8,844 nt of DNA from CAYUJH01 sp964394585 (GTDB taxonomy: Bacteria; Bacteroidota; Bacteroidia; Cytophagales; Flammeovirgaceae), in contig CAYMYI010000149.1 of the NCBI GenBank assembly GCA_964394585.1, positions 1-8,844 on the forward strand, read 5' to 3'. Positions within the stretch are counted from its first letter, which is position 1. Every line of letters starts with the position of its first letter. The translations under genes and the position numbers were made by a program. Shown here in pieces: positions 1 to 6,279 of this stretch. The notes below the pieces were generated by a model. The model did no database searches, was not told the origin of the DNA, and saw only the letters and a list, made by a program, of their open reading frames with translations.

Positions 1-17
1 GATGCAAATATATGAAT

Positions 18-30
18 ATTGATTATCAGT
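18..30. repeat. 13-bp direct repeat, left copy
   Basis: ATTGATTATCAGT here is identical to 563-575. The pair brackets the truncated integrase gene, the left copy lying just past its stop codon and the right copy upstream of its promoter. The core TGATTATCA is nearly self-complementary (TGAT-T-ATCA). It could be a recombinase-binding site or the footprint of a deletion. Function is unproven. Confidence 0.6.
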
Positions 31-33
31 TAG

Positions 34-483
34 TTATGAATCAACAACTCTAATGTCTTTACCTTTTCTGAAATTATGAAAGATTCTTTTAGCATCATTA
101 AACGAGGATGCCGTTTTTATCTTGCCTATTTCATGAAATTCAGCAATAACCCTATCGGAAAATTCAAAAAAGGACTTGGATTGCTTTTCTAAGGTAGCCG
201 TTTTCTGAAATTCTTCAGCAGAAAGTTGTTTATCTTCTTCTTGAAGCTCTATTACTTTTTTGCGGAATAGGGTGAGCTTGCTAATGAGTAAATTGGTAAG
301 TTCTTCTTTGTTAGGATGCTTACGAGACGGACAATTGTTTTTACGATCCCACTCTTTTTCATGGCAACTAAAGCCTGTTGAAACATACTTTGATTTACGG
401 TTTAATGTGTACCGAAACATGATAGGATGCGTCCCATCTTTGAGCGTTTTGGACGTGTATAGAACTACTTTGATCGATGCCAT
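34..483 (-). CDS. Truncated tyrosine recombinase (integrase), N-terminal part only
   Basis: This 149-residue product matches the start of Bacteroidota tyrosine recombinases, which are usually about 400 residues. Residues 1-85 look like the Arm DNA-binding domain (VVLYTSKTLKDGTHPIMFRY, then YVSTGFSCHEKEWD). Residues about 103-149 begin the SAM-like core-binding domain (FFEFSDRVIAEFHEIGKIKT, then NFRKGKDIRVVDS). A TAA stop then ends it, before the rest of the core-binding domain and the whole catalytic domain with its Arg-His-Arg-Tyr residues. The 33 bases left of the stop do not resume the family sequence in any frame, but the window ends there, so a distant continuation cannot be excluded. 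The start at 483 gives the family's normal N-terminus, with a promoter-like element 20 bases upstream. It lies beside a tRNA-derived attachment site, so it was probably the integrase of an element inserted there. As it stands it cannot catalyse recombination. Confidence 0.8.
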   Translation of the reverse strand: MASIKVVLYTSKTLKDGTHPIMFRYTLNRKSKYVSTGFSCHEKEWDRKNNCPSRKHPNKEELTNLLISKLTLFRKKVIELQEEDKQLSAEEFQKTATLEKQSKSFFEFSDRVIAEFHEIGKIKTASSFNDAKRIFHNFRKGKDIRVVDS

Positions 484-502
484 AATCTCTAAAATGTTTA
501 AA

Positions 503-510
503 CAAATGTA
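503..510 (-). promoter_or_regulatory. Bacteroidota-type -7 promoter element for the integrase remnant
   Basis: On the minus strand the sequence reads TACATTTG, an exact match to the TAnnTTTG -7 consensus known for Bacteroidota housekeeping promoters, 20 bases upstream of the integrase ATG. No clear TTG -33 element is seen at the usual distance; that stretch is T-rich. Assignment is by consensus match and position only. Confidence 0.45.
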
Positions 511-562
511 GCAAAAAAGGGAAAAAATGGGAAATTACTTGCTATAGTAAGTTTTTTAAATC

Positions 563-575
563 ATTGATTATCAGT
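563..575. repeat. 13-bp direct repeat, right copy
   Basis: Identical to 18-30 in the same orientation, 545 bases away. It lies between the integrase promoter and the tRNA-derived attachment site, where accessory binding sites for tyrosine recombinases are often found. That role is an inference from position. Confidence 0.6.
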
Positions 576-620
576 ATATTTACATTGAAAAGAAAATAGC
601 AGAAAACAAAATAAACCCAA

Positions 621-663
621 CTCATAATCAGGGGGGTCCGAGGTTCGAGCCCTCGTGAGCCCA
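621..663 (+). tRNA. 3' half of tRNA-Met(CAU); attachment-site copy, not a functional gene
   Basis: The segment begins at an anticodon loop, CTCATAA (anticodon CAU), followed by the 3' anticodon strand TCAGG, a variable region, a perfect T-arm (CGAGG at 639-643, loop TTCGAGC, CCTCG at 651-655), the 3' acceptor strand TGAGCCC and discriminator A at 663. No CCA is encoded. The 5' half is missing: the bases before the loop (CCCAA) do not pair properly with TCAGG, and no GGGCTCA acceptor strand or D-arm is present upstream. The G-run 631-636 leaves a 6-base variable region, where elongator Met tRNAs usually have 5. A break at the anticodon loop is what integrases leave when they insert into a tRNA gene, so this is best read as an attachment-site duplicate or a chromosomal 3' remnant. 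The identity as elongator Met rests on CAU and the arm sequences. Confidence 0.75.
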
Positions 664-675
664 CCCCTGAAAATC

Positions 676-711
676 AAGGAGTTACATGAAAATGTAGCTC
701 CTTTTGTTTTT
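676..711 (+). terminator. Rho-independent terminator after the tRNA 3' end
   Basis: A 12-bp stem (AAGGAGTTACAT at 676-687 with ATGTAGCTCCTT at 692-703, one G-T pair) closes a GAAA loop and runs into TTTTGTTTTT. It is placed 12 bases after the tRNA-derived segment and reads in the same direction, as expected for the tRNA's own terminator. On the minus strand only a short TTTT follows the stem, so it may weakly stop transcripts coming out of hsdR as well. Confidence 0.8.
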
Positions 712-715
712 GCCC

Positions 716-736
716 TTGCATACAATTTGCATACAA
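716..736. repeat. Tandem 10-bp direct repeat TTGCATACAA
   Basis: TTGCATACAA occurs at 716-725 and again at 727-736, one base apart, giving an 11-base period (about one helical turn). Both copies lie on the same face of the DNA just beyond the terminator and attachment site. Such phased repeats can be arm-type sites for a tyrosine recombinase or binding sites for an accessory protein. Neither is shown here. Confidence 0.6.
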
Positions 737-922
737 ATTAAGCCTTTTAGGGCTATACCTGGTTTGACTAATCATCTTTGAATATCTACATCTCATGGGG
801 TTGGGCATCCTCCTAGACATACCGTTGTTAGCTTCTTTAAGCTCCTCTACTTCGGTTTCGGTATAAAGAGATAAGAGCTGTTTGAGCATGTTAGTTCTTA
901 AGCGGAAATTGCATTTTCACTA

Positions 923-3900
923 CTAAATCTTTGCCCCATACTTCTTAAAATTCTCCGCCTGTTCAAAAATCTCTTTATACACCTCATCCCTATCTACTGG
1001 GGGATAGTCGTTTTCGGCTAGGAGGATGATAAGGTCTACTTTGAGTTCAGCTTTGATGTCGTCGCGGTGGCTCCAGTCAGTGTATTTTGCTTTGTCATCT
1101 ACTACAGTTTTCACCTTCTGTGAAAGTGGAATGAGTTTTTTTTCAGGGTAAGAGAAATCATACTTCTGTGCCAGCGATTTCAAAATATCGTAGAACGCTT
1201 TTTCCTCGAAGTCGATGCCCATATCACTGAAGGAATTGCGCTCTTCTCGGAGTTGGTAATACAAGTCTATGATTTCATCGGTGAAATCTTCTAGTACCTC
1301 ACTTCTGAGCACATCATCTTCTTTGCGTTCGTTGTACTTTTCTACCAATGCCTGCATCTTTTTAGAAAAGTCTATACCCTTCATTTTATTAACCTTCTTA
1401 AACTCTTCAATGGCTTTAGCAAGTAGTTTTTGCAGCAACTTTATTTTGGTGTTGGGTAGCTTAATCTTTTCAATTTTCGCTAGGTAGCTGTCATCGAAAA
1501 TATCTACCTGCGCTTCGTTATTTTCCCCCATTTTAAAGATTTCCTCTACACCATCACTTTGTAAGGCTTCCTTTATCATCTCCCGAACTTTAGCGTTCAT
1601 TTGTGCAGTATCCGGTGCATCACCTTTGGTGAGCTTGTGGACGATGGAACGCACCGCCAAATAGAAATGGATATAGTCTTGCTCTTCTTGGGTGATGGCT
1701 TCGCTGCCTGAGCAAATATCATAGGCAGCTTTTAGGCGTTTTACTAAACCCATGAAACGTTTTTCCTGCTTTTGAGTAATTTGTACAAACTCTGCTGCCA
1801 TGTTTAGTGTATTGAGTTGCTCTAAAGGGGAACCTTCAAAATAGAGTCTACTATCAAACTTATGAAACAGCTTGGCGAGTAGGTCTAGGTGGTCTTTTAC
1901 TACGGTGATGGACTGCTCAATTTCTTCGATATTCTGTCCATCGACTTTGTTGTACTGTGCCATCGCTAGGTTCATCTGCTTTTTAATGCCGATGTAATCG
2001 ACTACCAAACCTTTCTCTTTCCCCGAAAACTTACGATTTACTCTGGAAATGGTCTGAATCAGGTTATGGCGTTGGATGGGTTTATCAATGTAAATGGTAT
2101 CGAGGAAAGGCACATCGAAGCCTGTGAGCCACATATCGACTACTATGGCAATTTTGAAGTTGGACTTCCCATTCTTGAATTGCCTGTCTAGCTCTTTTCG
2201 GTAGGCTTTATCGCCCAAGGCTTTGTATAAATCTTCGGGGTCATCTTTCCCCCTTGTCATTATCATTTTAATGCGCTCCATAGGCTTAATTTCCTTCTTC
2301 TCTCGCTCGGTAAGTTCTGCCCCTTCTTCACAGGCTTTTACTTCTGCCCACTCGGGACGAAGAGCAATGACATTTTTATAAAATTCATACGCAATGGGGC
2401 GGCTGCTACACACAAACATGGCTTTGCCTTTCACGCTCGAACCTTCTTCTAAACGCTTTTCATAGTGATGCACAAAATCTTCAGCAAGAGCTTTTAAACG
2501 GTCTGGGTCGCCGAGAATGACTGCCATGTTGGTAGTAGCTCGTTTGCTTTCTTCTATCTGGTGCTCGTTCGCTCCATCTTCAGCACATTGGTCGTAGTAC
2601 TTTTCTATTTCTACCAGTTTGCTGTTATCGAGTACAATCTTAGCAGCTCTTCCTTCATAGACAATGCGAACGGTGATTTCATCTTTCACCGATTCGGTCA
2701 TGGTGTAAGAATCGACCACACCACCGAAAACATCGAGTGTGGCATCAATAGGTGTTCCTGTGAAACCTACGAAAGTGGCATTAGGTAAAGAGTCGTGTAA
2801 GTGTTTGGCGAAGCCATACGTCTTCTTCACGCCTTCTGAGGTTACTCTTACTTTCTGTGTTAGGTTGACTTGACTTCGGTGTGCCTCATCAGAGATACAA
2901 ATCACGTTGTTACGGTCGGTGAGTAACTGAGTATCTTCGGTGAACTTGTGAATGGTGGTCAGGAAAACGCCGCCGGTTTTTCTGCCTTGTAGCAACTCGC
3001 GTAAGTTCTCCCGACTTTCTACACTTACAATGGTATTATCGCCCACATAGCTTTTGGCATTGGTGAACTGCTCAGAAAGTTGGTCGTCTAGGTCGGTGCG
3101 GTCGGTGATGAGCACAATGGTAGGGCTTGAAAAGTAGGTGCTTTTCATCAGTAAACGGGTTAAGAACAGCATGGTAAGGCTCTTGCCACAACCCGTAGTG
3201 CCGAAGTACGTTCCTCCCTTTCCATCGCCGTGTGGGCGTTGGTGCTGTTTAATGTTCTCAAAGAGTTTTCGCGTAGCGTAATACTGCGGGTAGCGGCAAA
3301 CGATTTTCTCTTCTTTCTTTGAGTTATCGGGAATGTAGATGAAATTATGGATGATATCGAGTAAGCGTTGTTTGTGGAACATCCCTTTAATGAGGGTGTG
3401 CATCGACTCAATGCCATCGGCTTCTTGGTCTTTCCCTTCAATCTTTCGCCATGCATAGAGGAACTCATAAGGGGCAAAGAATGACCCTGCTTTGTTATTT
3501 ACTCCATCGCTGATTACAATGAATGCATTGTATTTGAAAAGCTCGGGAATATCTCGTTTGTAACGTGTAGTGAGCTGAACATAGGCATCATGAATATTGG
3601 CATTTTCTCTGGTGGCACTCTTAAACTCAAACACCACTAAAGGCAAACCGTTGACATACAAAATACCATCAGGGATACGCTTTTCGTAACCTTGAATTTC
3701 TAACTGATTGACGAACTTGAACTGATTGTTTTCGATAGTATCGTAATCAATCAACTGAATGTAGAGGTCTTTTTTGCTGCGGTCTTCTCGTTTGAGCAAG
3801 AAACCATCAGCGACCTTTTTCAGGATGGCTTTATTGGTGTCGTACAAGTCCGAAGCGGGGAGTTTATCCAAGTCCCGAATCACCGATTGTATCTCGTTAG

Positions 3901-4069
3901 AAGTGATGCTTTCTTCCTGATACTTTGAAGCTAAATATGATTTCAAATCTGCTTTGATAAGTACTTCTTCTTCGCTGCGTTCAACCTGCTCTCCTACTAC
4001 ATGCGGATACCCTTGCTCTTCGAGTAGGGTAACAAAAACATCTTCTAGTTTGGCTTCGGTGAATTTCAT
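923..4069 (-). CDS. hsdR: Type I restriction enzyme, R (restriction and translocation) subunit
   Basis: The 1048-residue product is full length for HsdR (about 1000-1100). It binds the HsdM/HsdS methylase, pumps DNA using ATP and cuts when translocation stalls. The nuclease domain shows the PD-(D/E)xK pattern D134 (IPDGILYV) and E148-x-K150 (VVFEFKSA). The SF2 motor follows with Walker A GTTGCGKS (290-297), motif Ia ITDRTDLDDQ (321-330), Walker B ISDEAH (392-397), TGTP (437-440), motif IV around FVCSSRP (552-558), motif V DMWLTGFDVP (645-654) and motif VI QTISRVNR (672-679). The C-terminal 300 residues are charged and helix-rich, fitting the domain that docks onto the methylase. All catalytic residues are present, so it should be active. 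It starts 5 bases after DUF2442 and has no promoter of its own that I can see, so it is probably co-transcribed with the upstream genes. It is the last gene of the operon. Confidence 0.97.
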   Translation of the reverse strand: MKFTEAKLEDVFVTLLEEQGYPHVVGEQVERSEEEVLIKADLKSYLASKYQEESITSNEIQSVIRDLDKLPASDLYDTNKAILKKVADGFLLKREDRSKKDLYIQLIDYDTIENNQFKFVNQLEIQGYEKRIPDGILYVNGLPLVVFEFKSATRENANIHDAYVQLTTRYKRDIPELFKYNAFIVISDGVNNKAGSFFAPYEFLYAWRKIEGKDQEADGIESMHTLIKGMFHKQRLLDIIHNFIYIPDNSKKEEKIVCRYPQYYATRKLFENIKQHQRPHGDGKGGTYFGTTGCGKSLTMLFLTRLLMKSTYFSSPTIVLITDRTDLDDQLSEQFTNAKSYVGDNTIVSVESRENLRELLQGRKTGGVFLTTIHKFTEDTQLLTDRNNVICISDEAHRSQVNLTQKVRVTSEGVKKTYGFAKHLHDSLPNATFVGFTGTPIDATLDVFGGVVDSYTMTESVKDEITVRIVYEGRAAKIVLDNSKLVEIEKYYDQCAEDGANEHQIEESKRATTNMAVILGDPDRLKALAEDFVHHYEKRLEEGSSVKGKAMFVCSSRPIAYEFYKNVIALRPEWAEVKACEEGAELTEREKKEIKPMERIKMIMTRGKDDPEDLYKALGDKAYRKELDRQFKNGKSNFKIAIVVDMWLTGFDVPFLDTIYIDKPIQRHNLIQTISRVNRKFSGKEKGLVVDYIGIKKQMNLAMAQYNKVDGQNIEEIEQSITVVKDHLDLLAKLFHKFDSRLYFEGSPLEQLNTLNMAAEFVQITQKQEKRFMGLVKRLKAAYDICSGSEAITQEEQDYIHFYLAVRSIVHKLTKGDAPDTAQMNAKVREMIKEALQSDGVEEIFKMGENNEAQVDIFDDSYLAKIEKIKLPNTKIKLLQKLLAKAIEEFKKVNKMKGIDFSKKMQALVEKYNERKEDDVLRSEVLEDFTDEIIDLYYQLREERNSFSDMGIDFEEKAFYDILKSLAQKYDFSYPEKKLIPLSQKVKTVVDDKAKYTDWSHRDDIKAELKVDLIILLAENDYPPVDRDEVYKEIFEQAENFKKYGAKI

Positions 4070-4074
4070 TGGGT

Positions 4075-4386
4075 TTAATGGCTGGCTTGGGGAATAGGTT
4101 TTACTATCTGATTATGATACAAATCTTCTAAGGAGAAACACAGGTCAAAGTCGTTCCAATCTAAGTTGCCTTTTTTAATGGTGAATTGGCGAAACTGACT
4201 TTCCTCTAAATATTTACGGATAGAAGGATGCTTTGCATTTTCTAGGAATGGTTTAAAATCTACTAGCGGATTGTGTCCATCTGAAAATGTAATGCGAACA
4301 CCAAAATCCCCAATGTACTTGGCTTCAACAATGCTTAGCGTTTCGCCTTCATTATAACTGATGTATTGCTCTTCTATAATAATCAT
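4075..4386 (-). CDS. DUF2442 domain protein
   Basis: This 103-residue protein matches the DUF2442 family: IVEAKYIGDFGVRITFSDG (about 19-37), then VDFKPFL, HPSIRKYL and the conserved GNLDWNDFDLCFSLEDLY near the C-terminus. It is small, with no signal peptide or membrane segment. Its biochemical role is unknown. From general knowledge, DUF2442 genes often sit next to DUF4160 or other small toxin genes and are then thought to be antitoxins. No DUF4160-like gene is adjacent here. Instead it sits between a broken HigA-like start and hsdR, with only 5 bases to hsdR, so it is read as part of the restriction operon and may be translationally coupled to hsdR. A perfect 7+7 inverted repeat (4395-4410) lies just upstream. 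The start at 4386 gives about 18 extra residues before the usual family core, so a later start cannot be excluded. Confidence 0.85.
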   Translation of the reverse strand: MIIIEEQYISYNEGETLSIVEAKYIGDFGVRITFSDGHNPLVDFKPFLENAKHPSIRKYLEESQFRQFTIKKGNLDWNDFDLCFSLEDLYHNQIVKPIPQASH

Positions 4387-4394
4387 ATTTGATG

Positions 4395-4410
4395 TTTAAT
4401 CACGATTAAA
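4395..4410. promoter_or_regulatory. Operator-like inverted repeat upstream of DUF2442
   Basis: TTTAATC-AC-GATTAAA is a perfect 7-bp inverted repeat around a 2-base centre, 9 bases upstream of the DUF2442 start and just after the HigA-like remnant. With such a short centre it suits a dimeric DNA-binding protein better than an RNA hairpin. Toxin-antitoxin operons usually carry such sites, but they normally lie before the first gene, and no regulator is identified here. Confidence 0.4.
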
Positions 4411-4423
4411 ATAACCTATTCCA

Positions 4424-4564
4424 CTATTTTCTATCTTTTCGAGCCTTGCGAATTGCACTCCATAGAATATTGAGTTGAAGCTCAAATTCAAATTGCTCTC
4501 TTCCTGATGTTCCTCGTTCACCAATGTATTTATCGGTAAGTTCATCGAGTGTGTAGGTTTTCAT
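4424..4564 (-). pseudogene. HigA/XRE-type antitoxin remnant, lacking the helix-turn-helix
   Basis: This 46-codon frame starts MKTYTLDELTDKYIGERGTS, continues through REQFEFELQL, and ends AIRKARKDRK followed by TAG. It closely resembles the N-terminal segment of Bacteroidota HigA-like antitoxins, which start MKTYTL, have an EFELQ segment and run through ARKxRN into a helix-turn-helix (roughly NLTQEQLG) for a total of about 100 residues. Here the stop falls exactly where the helix-turn-helix should begin. Read one frame over, the DNA from 4437 gives KIENSGIGYFNRD and then a stop at 4396-4398; KIENS recalls the end of the helix-turn-helix in the same family. That suggests an internal out-of-frame deletion. 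It begins 10 bases after the DUF262 stop codon. No HigB toxin is adjacent. It cannot bind DNA as it stands, although a short peptide could still be made. Family assignment is from memory of the pattern. Confidence 0.6.
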
Positions 4565-4574
4565 ATTAACTTAG

Positions 4575-6275
4575 TTACCTATAATCTATTCTCCATACTG
4601 AACTTGCTTGCTTTGCTAACCAACTCTGGTGTTTATTTAAGTTATCCATATCCCATGCGGAATAAGTTGCTATTTGCCTATTGATAGCAATTCCACTTGC
4701 TTCTAAAATAGGCTTCTTACCTTCAAAAGTTTCTTGCTCTACATCCTGATTTTGACCCACAGAGAGTAAGCCCATATTCCCCAGTCTATCAATGGCTTCT
4801 GAGTATAAGTCCCTTCCAAAATATTCTTGCCACTCATCGGAAGGGCTGAACGGCAAAACATGTTCAAGGCTTAAATTTTCGGAGGGTTCTTGCCCCCCAG
4901 AAAGGTGTTTTTCAATTTTTCTGAGTAGGTGTAAGATTTTTTTTGAACTGCGCCTACTAGGCATGGCTTTCGTACTGAACGCCCCTATAAACTCGTGGTC
5001 AACAGGATAAACATCTGATAATGCTTGTTTTATTTCAGATAAGGTAATATCACCTTTATGTAATCTGTTTGCTATGCGGTTATAATTGCTTTCTTGCTCT
5101 TTCGCCCCCTTGTTACAAATTACATTGTAGCGAATAGCAATCACTTCGATCCATCGGGTCAACTTGGTAAAATCCGCTGCTTCCATAGTATCGTAAGCAA
5201 CCATCAGAAGGCTTAATGGGGTTCGGATATTGAATAAATCGAGTGTTTTAAGCGAAGGGATGCATTCTACATATTTTCCATCGCTATATTCTCTCCAAAA
5301 TGTATCGTCAGGGTTTTGTAGGGCAGCATAGATTGGCGCAAACTTTTTTATGCGCTGAATGTAGGCGCTTACTTCAGCAGGTTTATTGATTTTTTCTTTG
5401 ATGTACCGATATAAATCTTTCTTGTGACGCAAACGGTCTTCCATGCCTTGGTAACTCCTCAGAAATGCCGTGAAATTAGTTTCACCCAATTGCTCAATTA
5501 CCTTGCTCCATGCAATTTCTATTTCTTCTATCTCAGCAGCAGAAGCCTCTTTGGCAAAAACTGACATGAGGTAATTTTTAAGCAAATCGGGAGAAGACAA
5601 ATGTACCCCACGCGCATTCAGGGTTTCAAAAACTAAATATGCATTCAACTCATCTTTTACGGTAATGGCGGTAAAAACAAGTCCGTCGGCTATATTTTGT
5701 AGCAATGCTGCGAGTTCCTCCCCCGATTTGTAGGCTGCTGTTTTTCGCTTAAAAAATTCCAACGCCTTATTCAATAAGCGATTTGTGGCGGTTAGCCAAC
5801 GCTGACGAGGAACATCATACCCATGATTAATGATTTCACGGAAGTGGTCTTTATTATTTCGGTTTAAAGTGAGCTTTGGTGAGGTGGTTAAAGTAACCGT
5901 ATTGAAAACCCCTAAATAAGTGCCATGTATTTGCTCACTCCGTTTTTTATTCTCTTCTGCTTTTTCTTCTTTCTCGATAAGTTTTTTGAGTTGATATAAA
6001 ACGGCAATGGTAATGAGCATTAATGAGGTAAGCCGCTGCTGCCCATCAATCACTTTGAATTGCTTCCCATCCTGACTTTCTAATACTATATAGCCCATAA
6101 AGTGCTGAGCCTCGTTTTTTACCATGCTTTCAATGTCTTCCCAAAGCTCGGTGAGCTGTTCTTCCGTCCAAGTGTAGTCCCTTTGAAATGGGGGGATTTC
6201 ATACATTTTCCCATTTCCCATGATATCGGAAAATGTTTTATTGTCAGGTTCGAGTTGAATTTGCTTGAATATCAT
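4575..6275 (-). CDS. DUF262-DUF1524 protein, GmrSD-like modification-dependent restriction enzyme
   Basis: The 566-residue product has the architecture of fused GmrSD/BrxU/SspE-type enzymes, which sense modified DNA or phage factors, use nucleotides and cut through an HNH-type nuclease. The N-terminal DUF262 domain shows IPPFQRDYTW (27-36), DGQQRLTSL (77-85), a ParB-like nucleotide-binding signature, and FETLNARGVHLSSPDLLKNY (216-235). A helical middle contains a lysine/glutamate-rich stretch (97-115). The C-terminal DUF1524 nuclease shows LEHVLP (470-475), RLGNMGLL (497-504), N509 and FEGKK (517-521). The length is that of an intact single-chain enzyme and the key motifs are present. It starts 4 bases after hsdS ends, so it is embedded in the type I operon and probably co-translated. 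Much of the gene is AT-rich (16 of 60 bases are G or C at 5941-6000), unlike hsdM, which suggests separate acquisition. The substrate modification cannot be told from sequence. Confidence 0.92.
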   Translation of the reverse strand: MIFKQIQLEPDNKTFSDIMGNGKMYEIPPFQRDYTWTEEQLTELWEDIESMVKNEAQHFMGYIVLESQDGKQFKVIDGQQRLTSLMLITIAVLYQLKKLIEKEEKAEENKKRSEQIHGTYLGVFNTVTLTTSPKLTLNRNNKDHFREIINHGYDVPRQRWLTATNRLLNKALEFFKRKTAAYKSGEELAALLQNIADGLVFTAITVKDELNAYLVFETLNARGVHLSSPDLLKNYLMSVFAKEASAAEIEEIEIAWSKVIEQLGETNFTAFLRSYQGMEDRLRHKKDLYRYIKEKINKPAEVSAYIQRIKKFAPIYAALQNPDDTFWREYSDGKYVECIPSLKTLDLFNIRTPLSLLMVAYDTMEAADFTKLTRWIEVIAIRYNVICNKGAKEQESNYNRIANRLHKGDITLSEIKQALSDVYPVDHEFIGAFSTKAMPSRRSSKKILHLLRKIEKHLSGGQEPSENLSLEHVLPFSPSDEWQEYFGRDLYSEAIDRLGNMGLLSVGQNQDVEQETFEGKKPILEASGIAINRQIATYSAWDMDNLNKHQSWLAKQASSVWRIDYR

Positions 6276-6279
6276 TTGA

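Larger units (their letters stand above)
484..922. other. Intergenic recombination scar between integrase remnant and hsdR
   Basis: No confident gene lies in these 439 bases. From left to right they hold the integrase promoter, one 13-bp repeat, an A/T-rich stretch (about 511-620), the tRNA-Met 3' half, the terminator and the tandem 10-bp repeat. Bases 740-922 contain no recognisable gene. A 71-codon open frame at 674-889 on the minus strand runs into the terminator stem and resembles no family I know. Confidence 0.6.

Noticed and set aside
34..483. Complete small DNA-binding protein (excisionase-like) instead of a truncated integrase
   Set aside because: The sequence follows the Arm and core-binding domains of large tyrosine recombinases and stops in the middle of a domain.
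741..754. Small hairpin AGCC...GGCT as a terminator for hsdR
   Set aside because: The stem is only 4 bp with no good T-run on the minus strand. The 676-703 hairpin is far stronger.
674..889. 71-codon open frame on the minus strand downstream of hsdR
   Set aside because: Its last codons are the terminator stem and it crosses the tandem TTGCATACAA repeat. It matches no family I know, and there is no sign of coding pressure beyond a short acidic start.
3160..3477. 105-codon open frame on the minus strand
   Set aside because: It lies in another frame inside the motor-domain region of hsdR, which is continuous and motif-complete there.
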